Shown here piece after piece: positions 19,539 to 31,809 of a DNA stretch of 64,000 bases. Numbering within the stretch: the stretch's first letter is position 1; every line of letters starts with the position of its first letter. The stretch lies in assembly GCA_017163975.1 (NCBI GenBank), contig JAFFSR010000353.1, forward strand, positions 216,001 to 280,000, written 5' to 3'. The notes beneath the pieces were generated by a model, which was not told where the DNA came from, searched no databases, and saw nothing but the letters and a program-made list of their open reading frames with translations. The position numbers and the translations under genes are program-made. The stretch is from Anastatus disparis (taxonomy: Eukaryota; Arthropoda; Insecta; Hymenoptera; Eupelmidae).

Positions 19539-20177
19539 TAGACATTTTTTATGCGTAGAACCGTGGTTAGGTGACTCAAAAGTAAATAAAGATTCAGTCG
19601 AGAAAAAAAACAACACAATGGAATTTACACTCGTTCTTGGTTTTGTCCAACTTATGAAAAACCATCCTGACCAAAGAAGCGGTGGAGGCATTCTGATTTT
19701 GATAAAAAACAATATTCCGTTTAAAGAAATTGCAATTAATAATCCTCACCCTAGTACTGAATTGTGTAAAATTCATTTAACCGATACAAACCCCTCAATA
19801 GAAATTATCGGTTGTTACAGAGCTCCTGGTGATCTGCCTCAGCATGATGTACTCATGTCTACTGTTGATATAAATTATCCAACTTTGTTGATTGGGGATT
19901 TTAATGCACACAACAAAACGGCGTATTCTTAGCTAATAGTATATATATTAATAATATAGATAACTTTAATCTTTTCTTGCACAATCATAATACTCAAATG
20001 CATATTATATTAACCCAACATATTGCTCACACTCTAACGCTGACCTAGTGCTATCAACGTTAAATTTATCGAATAAAATACAAACATCTGTTTATGACGA
20101 CACCCGAGGGTCTGACCACTATCCAATCTTTTGCGTTATAGATCTGGATAAAAACATTAAAAAAAAAAACTTTAAAA
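19539..20177 (+). pseudogene. Non-LTR ORF2: remainder of APE endonuclease
   Basis: Endonuclease that nicks target DNA for reverse transcription. Seen in order: an EPWL-like segment (the ETWL position) near 19560, RSGGGILILIKNN (19618 frame), IEIIGCYRAPG, LIGDFNAHN (metal-binding GDFN), then in another frame SNADLVLST and RGSDHYPIF, the terminal SDH motif. At least two frameshifts and several stops. Interrupted after FKIK by a TTAA element at 20178. Confidence 0.8.
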
Positions 20178-20814
20178 TTAAGGAGGTACCTTCGCTTTAG
20201 TATGACAAAACAGATTTGGTCGAAACCCTGCAAAATTGTTTGTTTTCATGTCTAAAATGTACATATAAAATATCATGAAAATTCGTTATCTCGTTAATGA
20301 GAAATTAGAATAATTATATAACATTGGTTCTTATGGGGAAACGTTAATATTGTAGTTGATCTTAAAATTTACAAAACAGAATGAAATTAAATTTTTTGAG
20401 GATAAACATAATATTACTGGCAACTTATAAAATAAATTTCAGAAACTTTCATTACTTTTACACGGAAATATAAATGAATAAATTATTCATTTATGTACGA
20501 ATCTAGTTACTTTTATCGTACATAGCGGATGGTGGCAAAAACACACCATAACCTCAAATTTTCAAATTTCGTAAAAAGAGCATGTAAATGATTTGGACAG
20601 TAAAGATGATGATCTTAGCTCTTTAATTAATTTTAATTTTTTAGTTTTAAATAAAAATTATTTCTTTTTTTTTATATTGATGCTAATTCTATCGAGTATG
20701 TGAAAATTACCATACAAAACATATATTCTTGGGGAGGGGAGATATCTTGTAACTTTTAATCAAATAAGCATAATGAAAATTTGACTCGAGTGGTGGACGA
20801 AGGTACCTCCTTAA
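20178..20814. mobile_element. TTAA element with GGAGGTACCTTCG inverted ends
   Basis: TTAAGGAGGTACCTTCG (20178-20194) is exactly inverted at 20798-20814. The 637-bp interior is AT-rich, has no long ORF and is not a full foldback, unlike the GAGGAGGTC subfamily. TTAA duplication suggests piggyBac-like mobilisation. Confidence 0.75.
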
Positions 20815-21180
20815 GAGCATGACGAAGCTGCCCACCTTCTAATAATATTTCCAATCCTAACTTATGAATAAACGATGCGTTTAATCAAGTTTTTTTGCTA
20901 CAAAGAAAAAATTTGTAAGATTAAACTCTAGTGCGGACAACTCAAGAAATCCATCAAAATATCATACAAACAAAGTTAAAATAAAAACTTTCAATATATC
21001 GTATTTTAAGGTTAGGTTTGTCGAGTTTGATATCTAATTTCCAATCCAAGCTCATAAAAAATTAACACGTCCAAATGATTTTTTATTTTAACAAAAATTA
21101 TTGTATTAATATAGCTTTAGTGCGGACAAGTCATTATATTTGTTAAATTTATTAATTAAAAAAAATATTGATAAAATAAA
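20815..21180. repeat. Diverged direct repeat between endonuclease and RT parts
   Basis: Two diverged copies of about 100-120 bp, one near 20838-20945 and one near 21035-21133, both ending AGTGCGGACAA-TCA. They lie where the ORF2 linker should be. The first bases after the MITE may still be coding. Otherwise nothing is seen. Confidence 0.4.
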
Positions 21181-23480
21181 AAAAGCAAAACTCGATTGCT
21201 GCAGCTCCGACATCCCGTTAAATCAACACGTACCAATTGGAGTGTTTTTGAGGACAGTTTAAGTTACAGTTATTATACTTTCTTTCAACATTATTTTATA
21301 AATGCAAATGCTGACAAAAAATACGAAATTTTCATGGAAGTCGAGGAAAGTCTGTCCCTTGGTGAGATGAGGAAGTGCGATAAGATAATTAGATTAAGAA
21401 AATGCGCTTACAATTTATGGATGTTCAGTAAATCTATAACCGATAGAATAGAGTACAATAAAATAAACTTTTTAACGGTAAAAACGCTAAATAAAAAAAA
21501 GGAAAGCTTCAGAGAGTTTGCTGAATCTATTAATATGCACACTAATTATAAGTCTGTATTTAATAAATGTAAGATCTTAAAAAATAAATGGACCAATACG
21601 CAATCTACGAATGTCAAAAGTAATTTACAAAATAAAGAAAGCATTAATACTGCACTAAATAGAATTTGCCAACCTTCATATGAATCAGACCCAAATTATC
21701 TACCTGATTGTAAAAATAATCAATTATTGAACTCCCCTTTTGATTTTGCCGAATTCAACTTGGTACTAGAAAAAGAAAGTCAGCATCAGGACTTGATGGT
21801 ATTGATTATGAAACAATAAAGAAATTATCTATTAAATATAAACTCATCCTTGTAGACATTTTTAATGGAATATACAGAAGTAATCAATACCTGAGTGCAT
21901 GGAAAAACTCATTCGTTTTATTTATATGGAGGCAAACAATAGAGGGGTGCGACCTATCTTGTTAACCTCCAGTATGGGTAAACTCTTTGAGGTTTTGATT
22001 AAAAACCGTTTACAATGATTCTGTGAATGCTACGATATTCTTCCGAGTAATCAATGGGGATTTAGAAAAGGCCGGTCATATATAAAAAATAATACTGGTT
22101 TCTTTCCAAAGGCTTAATGTGCTTTTAAAAAGAAAAAAGATTTTATTGCAAGCTTCCTTGATGTAAGTTCAGCGTACGATAATGTCCATAGTGATATCCT
22201 CCTAAGTAAATTGTCAAGGCTGCTCAGAAAATCTAATTGAGTTTATAAGGTTTTTAATCCATAGTAGAGTAATACATTCTGACTCTTTAAATGATGAAAT
22301 TAGATACAGCTATAAAGGTTAACCACAAAGAGGAGTTCTTAGTTCTCTCTTGTACTTGATTTACGTAGAGAATATTACTATGGGAATCCCAAATAGCGTT
22401 AATATCTCAAAATTCGCGGATGATATTGCGGCATACTGTAGTTTTGAATCTTGTGAAAAATCGAAATCTTTAATACAAAAAGCAGTAAGCATTGTGAACG
22501 AAAATTTGTCTTTACTTGGACTAGAGTTCGACCTAGCAAAGAGCACCGTTTTACATATCAACAATAAAAACATTCTACCGGGAGAAACAGAAATTAATAT
22601 ACGCGATCATATATTAAAATGGAGCGCAACAGCTCTATTTCTGGGCATTGTATACGATTATAAATTAATTTCCACACCTTACGTAGATATGTTCATCCAG
22701 AAATGCACGAATAGAGCAAATATTATAAAATTTCTGTGTGGAGTCAATTGAGGATCATATTCGAGCACTCTAATTATATTGTTCAAGAACTCTGTACGCT
22801 CAACAATTGATTATGGGAGTTTTATATACTACCCCAAAGATAAAAAGAATTGAGAAGCGCTTGAAAAATTACAATTTTCCTGTCTTAAACCAGCTAAGAG
22901 CTATCAAAATTCAGTACCTAACAATATTATTCTTGCGGAATCAAAACTACAGTCAATAGTTGAGCGTACAAAATTCTTATGTAAGTGCTATATATCAAAA
23001 GTATTGTCAAACGCCAGCCTTCTTATTAATGATACTATTCATATTTTATACCCTAAAATCAATAAAATAAAGGATAGTAAAAATTTACGCCTTCTGCTGG
23101 AATAAATTGAAGAGGTTCTTGAATTAAATATTAAAGCATACAAAAAATGCAACATTTACTGCTTCGATTTCAAAGATATTACAACTAATATTAATTTTAA
23201 TTTAGAAATTGGTATCAGTATGAAAAATATTAATAATTCAAATATAATATTGAATAATTTCTTAAATGAAACTGATACTCACGTATAGTTAACAGACGGT
23301 AGTCAAAATTATAACAAATCAGTAAGGCCAGCGTGCTTTTATCAAAACAAAAACATCAAAACAGGGATCGCAATCTGAATAGTCTTCTAAATTTACAGAA
23401 AGCATGGCAATTATTAAAGCGCTTTACAGTTAATAAAAACACTACCAAGTGCTTTGGCGCAATGCTTTCTCATAGAGCTC
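21181..23480 (+). pseudogene. Non-LTR ORF2: linker, reverse transcriptase and RNase H remnant
   Basis: Reverse transcriptase that copies element RNA at the nick. A 207-residue open frame (21196-21819) is the Lys/Asn-rich linker. RT motifs follow across several frames: SASGLDGIDYETIKK near 21780, LLTSSMGKLFE near 21965, GFRKGRS near 22060, FLDVSSAYDNV near 22155, PQRGVLSSLLY near 22325, and FADDIAAYC (the catalytic Asp pair) near 22415 inside the 22350-22751 frame. An RNase H-like LTDGSQNYN and SKFTESMAIIKAL follow at 23290-23420, after which similarity stops. Many stops and frameshifts, so it is inactive. RNase H supports the I/R1/LOA group over Jockey or CR1. Confidence 0.8.
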
Positions 23481-24650
23481 AATTTGTTAGAATAATTTGG
23501 TTTATTTTTTAAAATATGATTTCAACGTAAAAAACATGATTTCTATTCAAGAAAAATTGAGAAGCGAAAGAGTGAGAGTAAGTGTAAGAGGGTAAAAATA
23601 AAGATCAATGTGAGGTTGAGGGACAGAGAGAAAATGAGAAAGTAAGAAAAGAGTTAGTGAGAGCGTTAAATTAGAAGAAGTGATCAAAGAGCTACGACAA
23701 GGAAATTATTTTTTTTTAACTAGTTTCATAAAGACAGTAGCAAATAACTTGTATTCAAATTTTAGAGCGAATCTATCGAGTAGTTTACGTAAGATAAAAA
23801 ATAAATGAAAAATAAAAATTTTTTTTTAAATTATTAAAATTTTATAAAATTAAAACTACGCTAAGAAAATCGGTTTTCAAAAGTCATCCTTCTTTTCCCT
23901 ACTGAAAAAACCCATCTGGATTTTTCACGTGGATTACCCATGTGGAAATCCACGTGGATTTCACATGGATCCTATGCAGATTTGCATAGGAATTCACGCG
24001 GATTACCCACGTGGATTTCCATGTAAAAAAATCCATGTGGATTTTATGAAAGCTATGTTGATTTTGAAAAATCTTTTTCGAAAATTTTCCTTTTTTTAGC
24101 AGTTGCAAATAATTTCCCTGCAAATTTTAGAACAATCTATTGAGTACTTTACGTAAAATAAAGAAAAAATGAAAAAAGAAGAATTAAAATTATTTTTTAA
24201 ATCTTTAAAATTCTCTAAACTCGTAACTACGCTAAGAAAATTATTTTTCGAAAGCTTGTTTTCTTCAGAAACTAGCAAATCAATTGTATATAAATTTTGG
24301 AGCAAATCTATCAAATGATTTTTGTAAAATAGAAAAAAAATAAGAAATAAAAATTTTTTAAAAAATTTTTAAAATGCTATAAAATTAAAGAAAATCAGTT
24401 TTCAAAAGTTTTTCTTCTTTTGGCAGTCAAAAATAATTTCTATACAAATTTTCAAGAAAATTTGTTGAGCAGTTTACGTAAAATACAAAAAAAAATTAAA
24501 AATCGAAATTTTTAATTTCTTGATATGTTTCTAAAATGAAAACTACGCTTAGAAAATCACTTTTCAATAGCTTTCGTATCAGTTAGACGAAAAAATAAAT
24601 TGTATGCAGAATTCAAAGAAAATCCATCGAGTAATTTTCGAGATCTAACT
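23481..24650. repeat. Diverged tandem repeats, unit about 165 bp
   Basis: At least four units, with landmarks TTACGTAA-ATA and AACTACGCTAAGAAAATC at about 23786/23862, 24150/24222, 24315/24385 and 24473/24540. Each unit also repeats CAAATTTT-GAGCGAATCTAT variants. Divergence is high, so the array is old. No coding potential. Confidence 0.55.
23900..24035. repeat. Cluster of CACGTGGATT / ATCCACGTG motifs
   Basis: About eight copies of GTGGATT or AATCCAC, several as CACGTGG palindromes, inside the diverged satellite. A related but weaker cluster is at 27740-27945. CACGTG is an E-box core, but repeat expansion is the simpler reading. Confidence 0.5.
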
Positions 24651-24660
24651 GGCGTACTAA

Positions 24661-24838
<178 letters not shown>

Positions 24839-25139
24839 ACAGGAATTTTTTGAAAACCACTTTTTTTGACTCTCTGAGTCCAAATAAGTACAAATTAATG
24901 AAAAAATAGAAAAAAAAGTTTTTCGCCGATACAAAGCTTTCCCTATGAGAAAGCAAAAAGAGTGAGCATCTTAATTTTACAATAATCTCAGACTCGTTAA
25001 GCGTTTTACAAAATCTTAACTCAACAAAAATAAGCATGGAAACTAATTATTACATATTAAAAATCAAACAATTATATAATTTAATAATACAAGGAACCCC
25101 TTTAGCAGTAATTAGATTTCAGTAATTAAATATCTAGAA

Positions 25140-25700
25140 ATAATTAGAATGATAGAACGTAGAACAAAAATGGAAAAATCCATTTGTTTTTACGTTTTTC
25201 TGTATTTCTTTGAACCGCAAATAGAGAAATTAGATTGGAAAAGAAATTAAACGAGTCTCTATGTTTAGTAAAATTATTATGTACTACTTCTTATTCTTGG
25301 AAACGGTGGAACGTGGAACAAAAATGAAAAAATCCATTTCGTTCACATTTGTTAACCGTAAATAAAAAAAAAACATCAAAACAAAAGAAACAATACATCT
25401 ATATGCTTGATAAAAATGTTAGGTACTGCTTCTGATCCTCCAGAACATCAGAATGCCAAATTAAAATAGAAAAATCCATTTTTTTAATGTTCCTCTTCAT
25501 TTTTCCTAACCGTAAATAAAAAAATAACGTTTAAATAAAAGATACAATACTTTTATATGTTTGGTAGAGATATTATGTACTGCTTTTGATCCTTGGGAAT
25601 AGTGGAACATGGAACGAAAATTGAGTGTTCATATTTTTTACTGTTTGCTTAATTTTTTCAAATTATAAATACAAAAATAACGTAAATTGAAGGATACACT
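25140..25700. repeat. Tandem repeat, unit about 140-155 bp, four copies
   Basis: Units start GAACGTAGAAC / GAACGTGGAAC / GAATGCCAAAT / GAACATGGAAC near 25157, 25310, 25449 and 25608, and share AAATCCATTT, CCGTAAATA and TACTGCTTCTGATCC. The stretch 24839-25139 just before it shows nothing recognisable. Confidence 0.6.
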
Positions 25701-25705
25701 ACATT

Positions 25706-26043
25706 TACACTGCCGTTCAATTGCTTTTGCCCACCCTAGAGTAAAATTTATTAAAATAAAAAATTTTATATCTCCGGAACTAATGATCGCATCTTCAAAA
25801 TCTAATCGGCGTTTGAAAGATTGGTCAAAAATCTTGAAAATAAAGTAAAATTTTTCTACTCGTTTTATTAAAAATTTTTACTAATTTTTCATAAATTTTC
25901 CCTAAAAAAATTAGTGAAAAAAAATTTTTTTTCCGAAACATTTCGGTCGCTAAATATATATATATATTCTAGACTGAAAATGAAACAATTTTTCTTTAAT
26001 ATAAAATTTTCTATGCTTCTTAGTTTATGAGATAATCATGATT
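25706..26043 (+). mobile_element. Truncated element end resembling a Tc1/mariner terminus
   Basis: TACACTGCCGTTCAATTGCT is similar in style to Tc1/mariner inverted ends (TA then CA-TGCCG-TCAA). No opposite end is found before repeat R copy 3 begins, so the element is truncated or interrupted. Confidence 0.35.
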
Positions 26044-27296
26044 GAAAAAAAAATAAAAAAAAAACTTTTTAATGTACCACGTTTTTATAATGAACCAAAA
26101 AGTATAAAATAATGTGTAATAAAATGAAAAATGAATAATGATTTGAAATAAAAAAAACGTGGGGCGCATGTTTATTATTATGTATTGTATGCGCCCCACG
26201 TTTTTTTTATTTCAAATCATTATTCATTTTTCATTTTATTACACATTATTTTATACTTTTTTGGTTCATTATAAAACGTGGTACATTATAAAAGTTTTTT
26301 TTTATTTTTAATATTATTTTATACTTTTTAGTTCAATTAAAAAACGTGGTAGATTGAAAATTCTTTTATTTAAATATTATCTTATACATTCTGGTATTAT
26401 TATTATTATTAATAATATTATTTATCGTGTTGTCCAACAGTGCATATTATATAGCATATATATTGTTGTCAAGGGACTAAAACGTGTTTCATCTATTTTT
26501 TTAGAGAACACGTAATCACATGGTGAGTTTTCCGCCATTTTGACGATAATGACGCCATTAGAAATTCAACCAAGATTTATTGTTTTATGCATTGTTAGAC
26601 CATAAAATGAATAAAATACAGTCTCAAATTTTATATGTACAATACAAAATGCTGTAATTTATGTCTAATTGCAATATGAGAAGTTAAAGAATTTTAAAAA
26701 TTTTCGAAGATGGTTAGACACTAATGTTAAAAGTATATCTATATATAAAATCTTCAAAATTTCAATTTTTCCAATATCTCCGTATATAATTGTATTAATA
26801 TATTTTCGGTGGGAATATATATTTAATTATATTATCCAACAATGCATCAAAAATATAATATTGAATATATTAATATATTAATATATTTGATATATTAATA
26901 TATTTGATATATTAATATATTAATATATTTGATATATTAATATATTAATATATTTGATATATTAATATATTAATATATTACTATATTAATATATTACTAC
27001 ATTTGATATATTAATATATTAATATATTAATATATTAATATATCAAAAGAAGATTTTTAAAATTTTCGAAGATGTTTAGACACTAATGTTAAAAGTGTAT
27101 CTATATATAAAATCTTAAAATCTTCAATTTTGCCAACATCTCCGTATATGATTGAATATATTAATATATTGTTCGGTAGATATATATATTTTTTTTATAA
27201 TATTGCATTGTCATCCAGTTCCGAGCTATATTTAAAATTTCAAGTCTCTAGCTCATCAGGAAGTTAGTTTACAATCGGTTGCAAAATTCGTACCGA

Positions 27297-27339
<43 letters not shown>

Positions 27340-27370
27340 CCAAAGCGAGTTAATAAAAACGTAGTAATAG
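26044..27370 (+). mobile_element. Hairpin repeat R, copy 3
   Basis: Same modules as copies 1 and 2: hairpin 26044-26319, longer (TATATTAATA)n tract (26862-27043), (CAGA)n at 27297-27340 and a short tail. AAAAAAAATAAAAAAA lies on both sides and may be the target duplication. Confidence 0.65.
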
Positions 27371-27409
27371 TAAAAAAAATAAAAAAAGACTTTATTATGA
27401 AAATAATTC

Positions 27410-27692
27410 ATCCATATGAATTTATATAATAGTACTTATGATTGCTCGTCAGAGGGCTACCACGCTTTCTAGCTATTGATTTTTTTATGGTAAGCGAATG
27501 CACACGAAAAGAATAAGACAGTTCAGAGCATATAAACTGACAGTTTCGTTTGATCTAAAATAATGATTATTTGGCCTGTTTTCTCACATTCAATTTCATC
27601 TAATAAATAGAGATATTTTTGTAGGTCGTAATGAAAAACAAAAAAATAATTCTAATCCTGTCATTTAACTACTTTTGAATTTTCTCTCAAAA
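27410..27692. mobile_element. Half copy of foldback element F
   Basis: From the symmetry centre outward it matches the right half of the complete F element at 36754-37454 (GATTGCTCGT-AGAGGGCTACC, GAAAAGAATAAGACAGTTCAG, then ACTACTTTTGAATTTTCTCT). It is more diverged than the copies in the 35-46 kb region and lacks the outer end. Confidence 0.6.
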
Positions 27693-27739
27693 GCAGAAAA
27701 TTAGAGTTTTTACTCAAATTTATAAATACGTAAATGTCT

Positions 27740-28680
27740 AGCTGGAATTCCATGTGGAATTTTAAGTGGATTTTCAGTCTGATTTACTTGAATTTTAATA
27801 GTGAATATCCACCCTGATTTACACTATAAAAATCCAAGTAAATCAGACTGAAAATCCAAGTAAATAAGACTTAAAATCCATTAAAATCAAACTGAAAATC
27901 CACTTAGAATATCCACCTGGAAACCCACCTGCACTTTTTTGACAGGGGATAAAATAATATCTGAAATAAGTATTATTTCAATTAAAAAAACTCATTCCAA
28001 ACTAGATTTGTGCAGCTACCAGCTGATTCACCCTGTATCTACTATCTGTTTCTGTAAAATATGAGGTTGGGCGTACTGGAAAGAATTAGGATGATAGCTC
28101 CCGTTAGGTGGTGTTTGAGTGATAACCAAAAACAATACATTCAGTATATTTGTATATTCCTGTTTATAGTTTCGAGTAATATGTATTTAGATATACTGTA
28201 GAAGAATATATGCATAGTTTTATGGATTATTATACGAGTTTCACCTGGCAGGACATTTATACAGATTTTTATTAGTATAATGGATTTTTAAGGTCTCTAG
28301 GAGCGCTTTAACGTGAAAATTAGGGAATTCCGAGTTATTCTCGATATATTACAACCCACAGTGTCTCCAAAACAAAATTTTATTTAAAAATACTGCAAAC
28401 AAAAGTGTAGGATACGAGGGTTGGGCCATGTATAGGCAAAAATACGCGAAAAAAACTTTTTTTTTCGTTTTTGACGCTGTTCCACCAATTTTAAAAATCT
28501 GAAAAAAATTTTACATACTTTTGGTGCATAAATAAATATTATATATTTTTTCCAAAGTGTCGTCTATCTTAGTTTTCGAAATATCCCAAGAAAAAATTTT
28601 CAAACGTCTCCAGAAATTTGAATTTTGCACCTACAAAAAAAATCATTGAAAACTATTTTATAGGGCTTCAAAAAACCTAA
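27740..28680. other. AT-rich spacer with short inverted GGATTTTCAG/CTGAAAATCC motifs
   Basis: 27740-27945 repeats AAATCC, CAGACTGAAAATCC and the reverse complement. After that I see nothing up to the transposase pseudogene, apart from possible 3' flank of that gene from 28360. Confidence 0.35.
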
Positions 28681-28681
28681 A

Positions 28682-29523
28682 TTAAAAAAAAGAGTATTCT
28701 AGCTTAAAAATTGATGGAGATAAAGCTAAGAGACTCAAAAAACAAAAAATTGCGTTTTTGAGGTTAGGTTTAGGTTTAGAGGGCTGAAAATTTCTATGTA
28801 GGTATATTTTTTTTATATAGAATATGATGGCTACATCAGTTTTTCTCTTTGCTTCTGGGGCCAATTCACCTATCTTACCCGGCTGGACCCTTTGATGCGA
28901 AAATTTAAAAATGAGCTCTAAAATTTTTGCATTATTCTTATTTGCATAGAAAGGACCAAGAATGTCGCCAACGTAGCCATTTATTGTGCATATCATAAAA
29001 CGTTTGCACAAACGCACTTTTTTTTTGGTCTAGAGTAAGATTTTTTTTTATAACTATTGTTAGAGCTCTTTTTCTGCCGAAGATATGTTCCATCACAAAC
29101 AATACTTAATTGGTCATTTTTAATATCATGAAGTAATATAGCAGCTGACGCCGTTTGACTAATTAAATGCTCTCGACAAGCAGCTTAAATCCCAAAACGA
29201 GCAGGTAAAATGTCTTTATCGATGGATTTCAAAACTGATGCACAAAAATCAGATACTTGCCAAGGTCGATCAAGGCCAAGTAAAGCTGCAATCAAATTAT
29301 TCGAGTTTCCTGACCAAAATTTGAATATAAAAACAACCGGCGCTTGAGTAATATTTCGAGATTCAGTATTTCTCAGAGATATCATCATGTTACGTAGAAA
29401 AATAATATTTTCCCACGTTAAGCCTGTCAAAAGTATGAGACGTTCTTCAGACAGTGAAAAGTCTCCTATTTTGTCTGTGAATTCTTTATCAACATCAATT
29501 TTCAACTTACAAGGAGAGTGCAT
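28682..29523 (-). pseudogene. DDE transposase pseudogene, catalytic part
   Basis: Reads right to left. The first 112-residue frame (29523-29185) has LTGLTWENIIFLRNMM and the helical ALLGLDRPWQVSDFCASVL segment found before the catalytic core of DDE_Tnp_4-like (Harbinger/IS5-type) transposases. After a TAA, SIVCDGTYLRQKKSS holds the first catalytic Asp, and GYVGDILGPFYANKNNAKIL (28960-28900 region) the second. The third acidic residue is not reached: the frame ends in Phe/Ser-rich sequence at 28682. Frameshifts and stops make it inactive. Its likely N-terminal exon lies at 30187-30660, separated by an insertion. Confidence 0.6.
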
Positions 29524-29545
29524 TGCATTTGGGTCTCGGATTTTC

Positions 29546-30167
29546 TGTTAACTTTGGGATATTTTTTCTTACATAAAATCATGAAAAAAGCCGCGTCTAT
29601 TCGGACCGACGCTCGATTTTTTCCGAGTTATGAGCAGTTTTGCCTGTTTTGTTAAAAAATTTGCATTTGTTTTATAGTTTTACAGTTTTTGAACTACTTA
29701 TTCTATAAGGTTTTTACTGATTGTATATTAAAGTTGAGATTAAAACCTATCGATTAAAAAAAGAACGTGTCCAAAAATCTCAAGCTGTTTACAAGTTATA
29801 AGGGAATGAAAATAGGGCAAATATTTAGTTGAAAATATGCATAGAAAATTAATGCTGTATTTTAGTCTGAATTTCATTTAAATTTTCATCCTTTCATAAC
29901 TTTTGAACAACTTTAAATTTTTGGACACGTTTTTTTTTTAATTGATAGGTTTTAATCTCAACTTTAAAATGCAATTAGTAAAAACCTTATAGAATAAGTA
30001 TATCGAAAACTGTGAAACTACAAAGCAGATGCAATTTTTTTCACAGAACAGACAAAACTGCTCATAACCTTTAATTTGAAGATACACCGATTAATACTTG
30101 AGTAAATAACAAACAACTCAATTGTTACTCGGTCGGTATCAGGTTCTACTCCGGCCTGCCGTTAACA
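29546..30167. mobile_element. Composite insertion between two TTAA sites within the transposase pseudogene
   Basis: A TTAA at 29546-29549 and one at about 30163-30166 bracket an interruption of the minus-strand reading. It contains a palindrome (29634-30068, centre near 29850) and, abutting it, a 98-bp end of the GAGCAGGCCGG foldback subfamily (30069-30167, nearly identical to 4674-4774). The two outer ends are not inverted copies of each other, so this is a chimera or two events. Confidence 0.5.
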
Positions 30168-30186
30168 GCAATTTTATCTATTTCGT

Positions 30187-30660
30187 TCAGATAGAATTTT
30201 TTTTAATAAGGTGATGAGGACTACAATGATTACCTTCTGGAACGAATATATTTTTTGCTATATAAACTTGGTAGCGAGCATCAAATGGTACTTGTATTAT
30301 TTTAGTTACTATTTTACATAAAAAACAATATGCGTTTGTTGCAATTGGCCTAGAGATCAGTAATTCAATACATTCTTCCTCTTCTTTTATTGTTTCTGTA
30401 TCGAATAAACTTGGATCATTGCCAGAAGATTGCTGAGAAAATGTATTCGAAGAACTTGATGGCATTATTCCTTGGCTTCCTGGTAATTGTTGTGATTCTG
30501 ATTTTGATTGCTGATTAACGGCTTTTTGTCTACTCATTTGAGATCTATGAAATGTTAAAGTCATGCAACATATTTTACATAAAAAATCCCCAATCTTAGC
30601 GCTTAAGGGATGTGAAATGGACACTACACCTGTACTTACAGATATTAACTTCCTTTCCAT
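30187..30660 (-). pseudogene. DDE transposase pseudogene, N-terminal zinc-binding part
   Basis: 157-residue frame starting MERKLISVSTG. Residues about 115-150 read CFLCKIVTKI...FDARYQVYIAKNIFVPEGNHCSPHHL, a C-x2-C...C-x2-H-H arrangement that precedes DDE_Tnp_4-like cores in insect transposons. The middle is Ser/Gln-rich linker. The start is duplicated in inverted orientation at 30928 and beyond. The downstream catalytic part is at 28682-29523 after the TTAA-bounded insertion; the two parts are offset by a frameshift. Confidence 0.5.
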
Positions 30661-30985
30661 TTTATTGCTGAATTTTCAGAAAAGAAATGCATTAGCTTGT
30701 AGTATGTACCATAAAGATTATTCAGTTAAATTTTCAAATTAATTCATTCATTAGTTTTTAAGATATTTGAATTCCTGTACAAAATCGAAAAATTTTAATA
30801 AATAATTTTGGAACCCAAAATTCTTAATAACTAATGAATGAATTTATTTGAAAATTTAACTAAATAATCATCATGGTACATATTACAAGCTAATGCATTT
30901 CTTTTCTGAAAATTCAGCAATAAAATGGAAAGGAAGTTAATATCTGTAAGTACAGGTGTAGTGTCCGTTTCACATCCCCTTAGAT
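30603..30985. repeat. Inverted duplication around the transposase start
   Basis: About 170 bp containing the start codon region (30603-30780) is present again, reversed, at 30822-30985, so MERKLISVSTGVVS can be read on both strands pointing away from each other. Identity is high apart from small changes near the centre. Confidence 0.7.
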
Positions 30986-31806
30986 TAAAGGAGGTATTAA
31001 TTTCATTAACTAAATCATCATAATCATCTCAATCATGTACATATGTTGTACGTAAATGTTTACTTAAGCTCCTGTATAATGTACGTGATTAATTTTAAAA
31101 AAATATTTTTGAAAAATATTTTACCATTCCGATAGTTTTTTGGACACATTTTAAAGTTATTAGAACGTAATTGTTTTCATAGAATGAAGTCATCAAGTAA
31201 ACAATTTCATAGAATTATTTTAATTTTTTTAGATTTTTTTTGGGTTGTTTTTATAGTTTTAGAGAATGTGTAAAAACTATTAATAACTGTTGACAACTAT
31301 CAATAATTGTCATTGGTGTCTCAATTTTCACTGTTATTTCGATTATTAACAATCATCAATAGTTATTTATAAAAATTATTTCCATATGAAATAAATGGTC
31401 ATTTTTGACAGCTTGATTATATTATTTTTCATACAATCATGGTAAATTTTAGATTTTTTATAAATGAAAATTGAAAGTATTCTAAAATCTAAGAATGATT
31501 TAATTCTATAAATTCACTATATGTTTCCGGTTATCACTATATGTTTCCTCTAGTTTCTATCATTTTATGCATATTCATTTTTAAATTTATTTTAAGTAAT
31601 TCTAGTATAGAAAATCTATATGTGCTTCAATTTATAAGATTTTCTGTCATAAACAATTAAAAAAGAATCTATTAAATAATAATTTGATAAAAAGGAAATT
31701 ATAAATTATCTAATATGAAAACATCATAGATGCGTAACAAATAGATTTTTGAAAAATTAAGTTTTAAGATATTTTTGTATTATATGATTTAATTTTATTT
31801 CATACG
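30986..31806. other. AT-rich spacer
   Basis: No ORF, repeat or element end recognised between the inverted duplication and the GGGAAC terminus. Confidence 0.4.
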
Positions 31807-31809
31807 TAA

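Larger units (their letters stand above)
4307..23480 (+). mobile_element. Degenerate non-LTR retrotransposon (I/R1/LOA-like), multiply interrupted
   Basis: One plus-strand element can be followed through its insertions: ORF1 in pieces at 4892-5900, 15506-15533, 15905-16065 and 17998-18120; ORF2 in pieces at 18133-18240, 19539-20177 and about 21181-23480. When the inserted LTR array and the two TTAA elements are ignored, the ORF1 frame runs through the three breakpoints in one register. ORF2 supplies APE-type endonuclease, reverse transcriptase with FADD, and an RNase H-like TDGS segment. Clades with an ORF1 zinc knuckle plus EN-RT-RNH are I, R1 and LOA. It has many stops and frameshifts, so it is dead. 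The 5' edge is uncertain; the 3' end seems to stop inside RNase H. Confidence 0.7.
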
